Shown here piece by piece: positions 1 through 5,022 of a DNA stretch of 5,443 bases. Each line of letters begins with the position of its first letter. Positions within the stretch are counted from its first letter, which is position 1. This stretch comes from an archaeon (lineage in GTDB: Archaea; Iainarchaeota; Iainarchaeia; Iainarchaeales; CSSED10-239), in contig JAKQHQ010000002.1 in assembly GCA_029557995.1 (NCBI GenBank), forward strand, positions 1 through 5,443. The letters are read 5' to 3'. The position numbers and the translations under genes were made by a program. Under the pieces are notes generated by a model. That model made no database searches. It was not told the DNA's origin and worked only from the letters and a program-made list of their open reading frames with translations.

Positions 1-296
1 AAAGAAAGGAAATCCTTAATGATGCAAACAAGACAATCAAGTTTAGGTACCAGCTACAGCAGTTGTCAATGCATCTAAACAATTTTATCTTTCAGTTAAA
101 GATGTACCTTATATCTAAGGCAAACAGCAAGGAGGAATACGAGGAGCTTAAAAAAGAGATCAGTGCCTGGGAAGAGGTGGTGGGTAAGATGCTTAATGAC
201 CTGATTAACAACATAAGTTTCATTATCCAGGACAAGTTGGTTCCTGTCTGTGAGAATATTGAAAAGGAGATTCTAAAGGGGGATCTAGACAAATGA
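1..296 (+). CDS. Unrecognised helical/coiled-coil protein, 5'-truncated by the window edge
   Basis: I do not recognise this gene. The frame is open from the first full codon (position 3) to TGA at 294-296, so about 97 C-terminal residues are visible and the true start lies outside the window; TTG at 63 and ATG at 69 are internal codons in a continuous frame, not convincing starts. The visible part is rich in Lys, Glu, Leu, Ile and Asn with few Gly or Pro, and hydrophobic residues recur at heptad-like spacing (for example QLQQLSMHLNNFIFQL, then an acidic EEYEELKKEI stretch), which suggests long amphipathic helices or a coiled coil. No membrane segment or catalytic motif is seen. Its stop overlaps the start of the cyclophilin gene (ATGA at 293-296), so the two are very probably co-transcribed and translationally coupled. 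Function unknown. Confidence 0.7.
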   Translation, partial: RKEILNDANKTIKFRYQLQQLSMHLNNFIFQLKMYLISKANSKEEYEELKKEISAWEEVVGKMLNDLINNISFIIQDKLVPVCENIEKEILKGDLDK

Positions 297-889
297 ATAA
301 GGTTTTTTATTATGTGTTTGCTGTTGTCCTTGTATTGGCGATAGCTGTTGTTCTTGCTGTCGCGCTCAGCAAAAAAGAAAAGCCAAGCAACCAAGCTATG
401 GAAAATATAGTTGTTCTTGAGACAACGAAAGGTGTTATTGAAATTGAGCTAGACCTAAACCATGCCTCGCTCACATCTGCAAACTTCATTTCCTATGTCA
501 ACTCAGGCTTTTACGATGGGCTAGTGTTTCACAGGGTTATCAAAGGCTTTATGGTTCAAGGTGGGGGGTTTGATGCCAACGGCAATCAAAGGCAGACAAT
601 GGCACCGATACCACTTGAGTCAAACAATGGTCTGAAAAACACTGTAGGGGCCATAGCAATGGCTAGGACAAGTAATCCAGATAGCGCCACAAGCCAGTTT
701 TTCATAAACACCGTTGACAATGAGCTTCTAGATTATTCGCAAGGCAATCCTGGCTATGCTGTCTTTGGTAAGGTTGTCAAGGGAATGCATGTTGTTTATG
801 CAATTGAAGATAGCAAGACAAGTGAAAGGTTTGGGCAGCAGGACTGGCCGGTTGAGGATATTGTCATAACAAAGGCGTATATGAGGTAA
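293..889 (+). CDS. Membrane-anchored cyclophilin-type peptidyl-prolyl cis-trans isomerase
   Basis: Catalyses cis-trans isomerisation of peptide bonds before proline, helping protein folding. Of 198 residues, about 4-26 form one hydrophobic helix (membrane anchor or uncleaved signal), followed by a short KKEKP linker and a full cyclophilin domain from about 39 to 197. The domain has FHRVIKGFMVQGGG (79-92, catalytic Arg81, with Phe86, Met87 and Gln89 lining the pocket), NNGLKNTVGAIAMAR (111-125), SQFFIN (134-139) and GYAVFGKVV (154-162). The wording is that of bacterial PpiA/PpiB rather than eukaryotic CypA: the CypA His126 and Trp121 positions are not conserved, so weak cyclosporin binding would be expected. 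Flanking charge does not settle the topology clearly; an extracytoplasmic foldase is the likely role. The ATG overlaps the upstream stop, with a purine-rich GGGGGA at 278-283 as a plausible ribosome binding site. The bacterial-like sequence could mean old transfer. Confidence 0.93.
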   Translation: MNKVFYYVFAVVLVLAIAVVLAVALSKKEKPSNQAMENIVVLETTKGVIEIELDLNHASLTSANFISYVNSGFYDGLVFHRVIKGFMVQGGGFDANGNQRQTMAPIPLESNNGLKNTVGAIAMARTSNPDSATSQFFINTVDNELLDYSQGNPGYAVFGKVVKGMHVVYAIEDSKTSERFGQQDWPVEDIVITKAYMR

Positions 890-895
890 CACCAG

Positions 896-900
896 TTTTT
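896..900 (+). terminator. Possible oligo-T archaeal terminator
   Basis: A run of five T lies seven bases after the cyclophilin stop codon and is followed by a second pyrimidine stretch (CCTCTTT, 904-910). Archaeal RNA polymerase often terminates at such U-rich runs without a hairpin. Position fits the end of the first operon; sequence evidence alone is weak. Confidence 0.3.
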
Positions 901-948
901 AAGCCTCTTTGGCGCAATGGCTTTCAATTATAAAAAAAACCAAAAGTG

Positions 949-992
949 TTTTAAATCCAATTAGCCACATATAATTTAACAATGGATGTGAT
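949..992 (+). promoter_or_regulatory. Probable TATA box(es) and Shine-Dalgarno for the antiporter gene
   Basis: The short gap between the cyclophilin and antiporter genes holds two TATA-like elements, TTTTAAAT at 949-956 and CATATAATTT at 968-977. The first would place transcription start near 979, just ahead of GGATGTGAT at 984-992, which matches the archaeal Shine-Dalgarno GGAGGTGAT at all but one position and ends three bases before TTG 996. That match is the main reason to accept TTG as the start. A further TATA-like ATTATAAAA sits at 927-935. Which box is used cannot be told from sequence. Confidence 0.5.
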
Positions 993-995
993 AGC

Positions 996-1931
996 TTGTT
1001 TTCTGCTTTTCTGTTCTGGGCGTTTGTGTTTGTTCTTGCCTTAGTTCTGCTAATTGTTTCAGCTGACCTTTTTGTTGATAAGTCAGAAGAGCTTGGCAGG
1101 AGCATAGGTTTTTCTACGTTCTTAGTTGGGCTTATAATCGTAAGCATAGGCACAACCCTTCCAGAGCTTGCGTCCTCAATCTATGCAACAATCAAAGGTT
1201 CTTCAGAGATTGTGATTCCAACAGTGATCGGCTCGGTCACAACAAACGTTTTTCTAGTAGTAGGGTTAGTATGTTTTCTCTATGGCACAAAGTTTCTTTA
1301 CAGGGAAACACTAAAGACAGACCTATGGATATTTGTAACAGTATGTTGCCTTTTTTTATTATTTATTATTGACCGCAAATTCACTCTTGTTGAGGCGATT
1401 TTTTGCATCCTACTTTTCTTTGTGTATTCCTTTTACCAATACAAGCTTTCAAAGCCAGTAGAGCTTGAGGAACCAGTTGTAAAGTCCAGCACAGTTCTTT
1501 GTATCTTTCAGATTTTGGTGTATTCCATTTTAATCTATATTGGCTCAAAATATGTTGTGGATTCCATGCTTGAGATTTCAACGCTTTTGCGTGTGCCTGC
1601 AGAGATCATAGCGATAACAGTGATTGCCTTAGGCACAAGCCTCACAGAGCTAACTGTTGGGTTAATCTCTGTACGAAAGGGGCACATAGACATTGCTATT
1701 GGAAACATTATTGGCGCAAGCATAATTGACCTGCTGATAGTCACAGGCATTCCAAGGCTTTTTGGAGATGTGGTAGTGCCTGCAGTGTTGTTTACGGTTG
1801 CAATACCAATCTTTGGATTTGCTATAGTTTCTTTTATTTACGTGGTTCTTGATAAAAAGCTTACAAAGCTTGAAGGTGGTGTGTTTTTGCTTATGTACCT
1901 TCTATTTAACATTATTTTCTTTTTAGTGTAG
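996..1931 (+). CDS. Ca2+/cation antiporter (CaCA family, NCX_Mj-like sodium/calcium exchanger)
   Basis: An integral membrane exchanger, probably moving Ca2+ out against Na+ or H+. The 311-residue protein is nearly all hydrophobic helices, about ten in number, split by a short charged loop near 150-163. It carries the two inverted alpha repeats of the family: alpha-1 IGTTLPELASS (51-61, Glu57) continuing to GS...N (79-84), and alpha-2 LGTSLTELTVG (212-222, Glu218) continuing to GASIID (240-245). Both ion-binding glutamates are present, with Asn84 and Asp245 each 27 residues after them, as in the Methanocaldococcus exchanger. The Ser found 23 residues after Glu57 (Ser80) is Ala241 in the second repeat. 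No in-frame ATG or GTG precedes the first helix; a stop lies in frame at 972-974, and TTG at 996 has a near-consensus Shine-Dalgarno. The ion preference (Ca2+/Na+ versus Ca2+/H+) cannot be set from sequence. Confidence 0.9.
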   Translation: MFSAFLFWAFVFVLALVLLIVSADLFVDKSEELGRSIGFSTFLVGLIIVSIGTTLPELASSIYATIKGSSEIVIPTVIGSVTTNVFLVVGLVCFLYGTKFLYRETLKTDLWIFVTVCCLFLLFIIDRKFTLVEAIFCILLFFVYSFYQYKLSKPVELEEPVVKSSTVLCIFQILVYSILIYIGSKYVVDSMLEISTLLRVPAEIIAITVIALGTSLTELTVGLISVRKGHIDIAIGNIIGASIIDLLIVTGIPRLFGDVVVPAVLFTVAIPIFGFAIVSFIYVVLDKKLTKLEGGVFLLMYLLFNIIFFLV

Positions 1932-1941
1932 TTAGGTAATT

Positions 1942-1957
1942 CTAAGGTCTACCTTGG
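1942..1957. terminator. Small hairpin at the convergent end of the antiporter and fibrillarin genes
   Basis: CTAAGG (1942-1947) and CCTTGG (1952-1957) form a six-pair stem, including one T-G pair, around the loop TCTA. It spans the last codons of the fibrillarin gene and begins eleven bases after the antiporter stop. No strong T-run follows on either strand, although the antiporter gene itself ends in a T-rich stretch near 1913-1924. It may help end transcription in both directions or may be chance. Confidence 0.25.
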
Positions 1958-2557
1958 GCTTCCTACAATCAGGATGTGTTTCTTTTCAAAGGGTTCTAAT
2001 CTTTTTCTTTCAAGGATTTCAAAGTCCTTTTCAAGCTTTCTTGTCTCCTCTTCAATAATTTCTTTTGCGCTTTTCTGGGCTATTGAGCTTGTCTTCAGGC
2101 TAAGTATGAAGTGCTTGTTTTTTTCTAGGAATTGCCTTGCGTTTTTAGTTAATATTTCAACTTGGTTTTTCTGCGCAACATCTTGTACAATCACATCAAC
2201 TTTTACGCCCTCAAGAAGCTCGTATTTATCAAGCTTGTTTGCGTCCCAAAGCACAGGAACAAGGTTAGCCCTCTCTTTGCTTAGTAGCACAAACTTCTGC
2301 ATGCTGTATGGTGAGATGTCCACCCCATAAACTATTCCCTGCACCCCCACAAGGTCAGAAACAAACGAGCAGGTATAGCCCTCTGCACAGCCAAGGTAAA
2401 GCACGCTGTCACCCTCTTTGATTGGCAAAGACTGCAGTCCATTGGCCAACCCTGCACAAAGCTTTGACCTGTATGGGTCCCAGAGTCTTCTTTCCTTGCT
2501 ATTCAGGTCAAGCGTGTAGAACTTTCCATTCTCCCTTACAAGATTTTTGTTATACAT
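1949..2557 (-). CDS. flpA: Fibrillarin-like rRNA/tRNA 2'-O-methyltransferase, short N-terminal region
   Basis: The catalytic subunit of the box C/D ribonucleoprotein, using S-adenosylmethionine to methylate the 2'-OH of rRNA and tRNA nucleotides chosen by guide RNAs. Family landmarks: LWDPYRSKL (25-33), SAM motif LYLGCAEGYTCSFVSD (53-68), GVDISP (78-83), the conserved QDVAQ (125-129), SLKTSS (153-158, Lys155) and EPFEKKHILIVG (188-199). The 202 residues are about 20-25 fewer than usual archaeal FlpA (around 225-230); the loss is in the N-terminal beta domain. Motif I is also divergent: GAASGTT..SHVSD of typical members reads GCAEGYT..SFVSD here. I chose ATG at 2557, which overlaps the nop5 stop by one base (TGATG); TTG at 2560 would add one residue and is less likely. 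Translation is probably coupled to nop5. Identification is firm; full activity is inferred. Confidence 0.93.
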   Translation of the reverse strand: MYNKNLVRENGKFYTLDLNSKERRLWDPYRSKLCAGLANGLQSLPIKEGDSVLYLGCAEGYTCSFVSDLVGVQGIVYGVDISPYSMQKFVLLSKERANLVPVLWDANKLDKYELLEGVKVDVIVQDVAQKNQVEILTKNARQFLEKNKHFILSLKTSSIAQKSAKEIIEEETRKLEKDFEILERKRLEPFEKKHILIVGSPR

Positions 2558-3291
2558 CAATTTAAAGTCCCATTTATTTTTTTTTCAATATTTTTTTTAA
2601 GCTCATCTCTCATATCTATCCCAGAGATGTCTGCCTTGATTGCTATAGCTATCTTTCCAGCAAGAAACCTTGAAAGCCTGCCCTTCTCTTTTTTGTCCTT
2701 ATTTATGAGAAGAGAATGGTTGAACAATAGTCCATATCTTGGAGTTTTTTTGCTTCCAGTCCTTATTGACTTAAACAATGCCTTTTCAGCGCCAAGTAGC
2801 TGTATGGTTGAGCTTGGCATTTGTGAAAGCCTAGACATTGAGCCAGAGATTACAAGCATCTTACAAGCAATGTTTGTGCCTGCTACAAAGCAGAAGTTAG
2901 GATAGCTTTTCTCTGCTAGGTGGTAAGCTTCTTTTTCAATATCTTTGTTTAGCGTTATAAGCCCTAAGATGCTTTCTGCAAGCCCCTTAACAAATTCTTT
3001 TTCTCTCTTTTCTAGCTTAACAGACACCCCAGAGTTTATTATCTGTAAGACCTTCTCATTGTTTGTTTCTTGCAAAGCTAAGCAAATCCTACAATAATCT
3101 TCAATACCTACCTCTTTTTCAAGTGTTGGATAAACAGTATCAGTCACAACCCTTAATGCCTCAAACAATTCATTTATGTTTTTTGGCAGTTTTTCAGTAA
3201 TCCTGCAAAGTGCAATAATGCGTTGGTCTGGGTTACTTAGCTCTCTTTTTATTTCCTCAACGGTCTTTTCAAGAAACAGTTCTTTTTCCAT
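2557..3291 (-). CDS. nop5: Nop5/Nop56/Nop58-family box C/D RNP scaffold lacking the N-terminal domain
   Basis: The scaffold of the archaeal box C/D RNP, normally joining fibrillarin to the L7Ae-bound guide RNA. Residues about 10-125 resemble the central coiled-coil domain (NPDQRIIALCRI at 20-31; the following helices match the family's RDKLIIQAI...LYERLREWY... region in pattern). Residues 130-224 form a clear Nop domain: YPNFCFVAGTNIACKML (130-146), MPSSTIQLLGAEKALF (158-173, with the hallmark GAEKALF), RTGSKKTPRYGLLFNH (177-192) and GRLSRFLAGKIAIAIKADISG (204-224), the surface that contacts L7Ae and the k-turn RNA. At 244 residues it is far below the usual 370-410: the roughly 120-residue N-terminal domain that docks fibrillarin is absent, and the upstream eL33 gene leaves only 26 bases, so a start further up or a frameshift cannot restore it. 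The Lys/Glu-rich C-terminal tail is also short. Middle gene of the eL33-nop5-flpA operon. Confidence 0.92.
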   Translation of the reverse strand: MEKELFLEKTVEEIKRELSNPDQRIIALCRITEKLPKNINELFEALRVVTDTVYPTLEKEVGIEDYCRICLALQETNNEKVLQIINSGVSVKLEKREKEFVKGLAESILGLITLNKDIEKEAYHLAEKSYPNFCFVAGTNIACKMLVISGSMSRLSQMPSSTIQLLGAEKALFKSIRTGSKKTPRYGLLFNHSLLINKDKKEKGRLSRFLAGKIAIAIKADISGIDMRDELKKNIEKKINGTLN

Positions 3292-3318
3292 ATCTTTCTT
3301 TTTGTCTTATTGAAAGAT
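3292..3318 (-). promoter_or_regulatory. Inverted repeat just upstream of the nop5 start codon
   Basis: In the 26-base gap between eL33 and nop5 there is a perfect seven-pair inverted repeat, ATCTTTC (3292-3298) with GAAAGAT (3312-3318), around a 13-base loop. On the transcribed strand the 3' arm GAAAGAT directly abuts the nop5 ATG and includes the only purine-rich, Shine-Dalgarno-like bases, so folding could limit initiation. The stem is AT-rich and would be weak. A regulatory role is inference only. Confidence 0.3.
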
Positions 3319-3581
3319 TATTTTATCTCAACCTTTTGCCCTATAGCATCCCCTGGAAGTCCTTTTTCAAAGATTACCCTTACAACGCCTTTGTTTCCAT
3401 GTGCTGAAGCAACTTTCCCTGTGATTGTCTTCTTGCCAATAGTTGTAAACACAACTTTCTTCCCAAGCAAGTCAGCCACAGATGTCTTGCTATTGTATTT
3501 TTCGTCATCAAGCTTTACAAGCAAGTGATTGTTTTTTTGGGTGTTTACACCCATCCTATAGTTCAGGATAGTCCCGTTCAT
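3318..3581 (-). CDS. rpl35ae: Large-subunit ribosomal protein eL33 (L35Ae)
   Basis: A small ribosomal protein of the 50S subunit shared by archaea and eukaryotes. The 87 residues cover the whole family fold, with the characteristic start MNGTILNYRMGVNTQ (1-15), LLGKKVVFTT (38-47), ITGKVASAHGNKGVVRV (53-69) and FEKGLPGDAIGQKVEI (71-86); the HGNKGVVRV and GLPG elements are diagnostic. Length is typical for archaeal members. ATG at 3581 is preceded by GGTGA at 3588-3592 with six bases of spacing, a good archaeal Shine-Dalgarno. It is the first gene of a three-gene operon with nop5 and flpA, linking ribosome structure with rRNA modification, and is divergent from rnhB. Confidence 0.95.
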   Translation of the reverse strand: MNGTILNYRMGVNTQKNNHLLVKLDDEKYNSKTSVADLLGKKVVFTTIGKKTITGKVASAHGNKGVVRVIFEKGLPGDAIGQKVEIK

Positions 3582-3664
3582 ATGTTTTCACCAATTTAAG
3601 AAGCTTTAAAATAAGTTATTATATTATATTTAATAAACAAACTATTTAAAAACCCTGATTAAAA
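3582..3664. promoter_or_regulatory. Divergent promoter region for the eL33 operon and rnhB
   Basis: The 83 bases between the two divergent starts are very AT-rich, most of all at 3601-3650, as expected for opposing archaeal TATA boxes. On the minus strand, TTTATTAAATATAATAT (3637-3621) would give a start near 3600 and a leader of about 20 bases carrying the GGTGA site; TTTAAATAG (3650-3642) is an alternative. On the plus strand, TATATTTAA around 3626-3634 would start transcription near 3655, giving rnhB a leader of about ten bases with no evident Shine-Dalgarno. Exact boxes are uncertain. Confidence 0.55.
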
Positions 3665-4321
3665 ATGAGCAAGGAACTAGTAGCTGGCGTTGACGAGGCA
3701 GGGCGTGGCTGTGTTCTTGGGCCCCTTGTAATTGCTGTCTGTGTGATAGACCCTCAAAAGGAAAAGATGCTTAAAAGCGCAGGTGTAAAAGATTCTAAGC
3801 TTTTATCCCCAAAGCAAAGAGAAGAATTATTTGGTTTACTAAAAAAAGAAGCAGAGGATTACAAGATTCTTGCAATCCCAGCAGAGGAGTTAAATATCTT
3901 AATGGATAGCTATTCCCTCAACGAGATAGAAGCACAAAAAGCCTGCCTTGCGCTCTCGCAGTTAAAGGCAAGCCCAGATACAATAATCTTTGACTCGCCT
4001 GACACAAACCCAGCAATGTTTTCTAAGAGAATCAAAAACTGTCTTAAGCCAAGCCCTCCAAAGATAATCTCAGAGAATAAGGCAGACCTCAACCATCCCT
4101 GCGTTTCCTGCGCATCAATTTTAGCAAAAGTCACAAGAGACCACCTTCTAAAAAAGGAGCTTTCTGGGTTAGACATATCTGGTTATTCCTCAGACCCTAA
4201 AACCATTAACTATCTCAAGGACTATTTCATCAAGCACAAGCAGTTTCCAAGCAACACTCGCCTGAAATGGAAGACCCTTGACAAGATTGTAAACGAGCTT
4301 TACCAAAGAAAGCTCATTTAG
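3665..4321 (+). CDS. rnhB: Ribonuclease HII
   Basis: Cuts the RNA strand of RNA-DNA hybrids and starts removal of single ribonucleotides misincorporated in DNA; cytoplasmic and metal-dependent. The 218 residues are typical for archaeal RNase HII. Active-site acids are all visible: Asp10 and Glu11 in GVDEAGRG (8-15), Asp110 in IIFDSPDTN (107-115) and Asp140 in SENKADLNHP (136-145), the same order and spacing as in Thermococcus RNase HII. Other landmarks are KDSKLLSPKQRE (42-53), SCASILAKVTRDH (148-160) and GYSSDPKT (173-180). ATG at 3665 puts the DEAGRG motif at the usual distance from the N terminus. No good Shine-Dalgarno precedes it, consistent with a short-leader or leaderless message. Its TAG stop overlaps the stop of the convergent MarC-like gene by four bases (4318-4321). 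Confidence 0.97.
   Translation: MSKELVAGVDEAGRGCVLGPLVIAVCVIDPQKEKMLKSAGVKDSKLLSPKQREELFGLLKKEAEDYKILAIPAEELNILMDSYSLNEIEAQKACLALSQLKASPDTIIFDSPDTNPAMFSKRIKNCLKPSPPKIISENKADLNHPCVSCASILAKVTRDHLLKKELSGLDISGYSSDPKTINYLKDYFIKHKQFPSNTRLKWKTLDKIVNELYQRKLI
4295..4315. terminator. Hairpin at the overlapping convergent ends of rnhB and the MarC-like gene
   Basis: GAGCTTT (4295-4301) and AAAGCTC (4309-4315) form a perfect seven-pair stem with a seven-base loop, placed in the last codons of rnhB and four bases before its stop; on the other strand it begins just after the MarC-like stop. No long T-run follows on either side. It could slow or end converging transcription; coding chance is not excluded. 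Confidence 0.3.
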
Positions 4322-4920
4322 GCAAACAAGGAGAGTGCCTGCGTCCCGCTGATTATGTAATTGACACCCCACGCAAGCGTTATCAGCCCCATGAGCGTTG
4401 TAGTTACTTGTATTATGGTTTTTGCCTTCGCTGTGACTTCATGGAATCTTATGGACAGATAAAACAACAACCAGATAACAGCAAGGATTATGCCAATTGC
4501 AAGACCAGTAAGTAGCTTTCCATACTCAGCAGCAGAGACAATTATTGCAGTTATTGTAGCTGGTCCGCTGATTAGTGGCGTTGCGATGATTGAAGCAACG
4601 GCGTGTATTGAGTCTCCTTCCATCCTTTCAATGTCATTTATTGACTTTCCAAGCGACATATTCACTCCAAGTATCACAAGGATTATCCCGCCTGCGATCT
4701 TAAAGCTATTTATGTCCGTGTTAAACAGCTCTAAAAGCTGGCTTCCAAGGCACAAAACAAGATAGCAGATTACTGTAGCAAGAAACACAGAAAGCAACGC
4801 GATATTTATCTTTGCCTTTTTTTCAAAGCCCTTAGTGCTTACAAAAAATACAACAAGGCTAGTGAGCGGATCTATGATCACAAAGAAAAGCACAACAAGA
4901 GTCAATAGTTTTGAAATCAC
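4318..4920 (-). CDS. MarC/SnatA-family integral membrane protein (UPF0056)
   Basis: A six-helix membrane protein of the MarC family. One archaeal member, SnatA of a Thermococcus, was reported to carry small neutral amino acids such as glycine and alanine; despite the name, a role in multiple antibiotic resistance is not supported. The 200 residues hold helices at about 3-27, 38-60, 72-91, 105-130, 136-157 and 168-191, with the family marks IDPLTSL (16-22), FKIAGGIILVILGVNM (73-88) and ATPLISGPATIT (113-124); the two half-repeats are visible as DPLTS and ISGP. I chose GTG at 4920 because it directly precedes helix 1. The frame continues upstream to an ATG at 4983, but that codon and the next twelve lie in the tRNA-Val gene, so the longer version is an artefact. 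It starts 26 bases after the tRNA with no T-run between, so it may be transcribed with it. Substrate is unknown. Confidence 0.87.
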   Translation of the reverse strand: MISKLLTLVVLFFVIIDPLTSLVVFFVSTKGFEKKAKINIALLSVFLATVICYLVLCLGSQLLELFNTDINSFKIAGGIILVILGVNMSLGKSINDIERMEGDSIHAVASIIATPLISGPATITAIIVSAAEYGKLLTGLAIGIILAVIWLLFYLSIRFHEVTAKAKTIIQVTTTLMGLITLAWGVNYIISGTQALSLFA

Positions 4921-4946
4921 AAATTTCCACGCCCTTTTTTTGCGGA

Positions 4947-5019
4947 TGGTCCTGCCCGGATTCGGACCGGGGATCTCTACCATGTCAAGGTAACATCATA
5001 ACCGCTAGACCACAGGACC
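4947..5019 (-). tRNA. tRNA-Val (anticodon GAC)
   Basis: A complete 73-base cloverleaf, without intron or encoded CCA. Acceptor GGTCCTG (5019-5013) pairs fully with CAGGACC (4954-4948), followed by discriminator A73 at 4947. The D arm is GTCT-AGCGGTTA-TGAT with G18 and G19 present. The anticodon stem TTACC/GGTAG holds loop TTGACAT with anticodon GAC at 4986-4984, reading valine codon GUC (and probably GUU if G34 wobbles). The T stem CCCGG/CCGGG is perfect. The GGTCTAG...GGTTATGA...CCTTGACATGG wording matches archaeal tRNA-Val. Oddities: the T loop reads TCCGAAT, so position 55 is C (plus-strand G at 4965) instead of the near-universal U, and G10-T25 in the D stem is a wobble. It lies three bases after the stop of the VTT-family gene and 26 before the MarC-like gene. 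Confidence 0.95.
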
Positions 5020-5022
5020 ATT

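Noticed and set aside
92..394. 100-residue minus-strand open frame opposite the coiled-coil and cyclophilin genes
   Set aside because: It is antisense to two coupled genes and lacks any domain pattern or ribosome binding site.
983..1044. ATG at 983 as the antiporter start
   Set aside because: It is in a different frame and meets a stop after about 20 codons; the antiporter frame only offers TTG 996 before helix 1, with a good Shine-Dalgarno.
899..1153. 84-residue open frame on the minus strand across the antiporter start
   Set aside because: It is antisense to a clear gene, has low-complexity composition and shows no recognisable family feature.
3510..3516. TTGATGA on the minus strand as a possible box C of a guide RNA
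   Set aside because: It encodes Leu-Asp-Asp of eL33, lacks the leading purine of box C, and no box D/D' arrangement is evident.
4579..4600. Inverted repeat CGTTGC/GCAACG with GATGA-like loop, considered as a box C/D or k-turn element
   Set aside because: It lies inside the MarC-like coding sequence, and there is no matching box D at a suitable distance; probably chance.
4921..4983. N-terminal extension of the MarC-like protein from ATG 4983
   Set aside because: The start and following codons lie in the tRNA-Val gene; the residues (Pro/Gly-rich, basic) do not resemble the family and GTG 4920 sits exactly before helix 1.
4947..5019. Intron in the tRNA-Val gene
   Set aside because: The anticodon arm is a normal 5-bp stem with a seven-base loop; no extra sequence is inserted.
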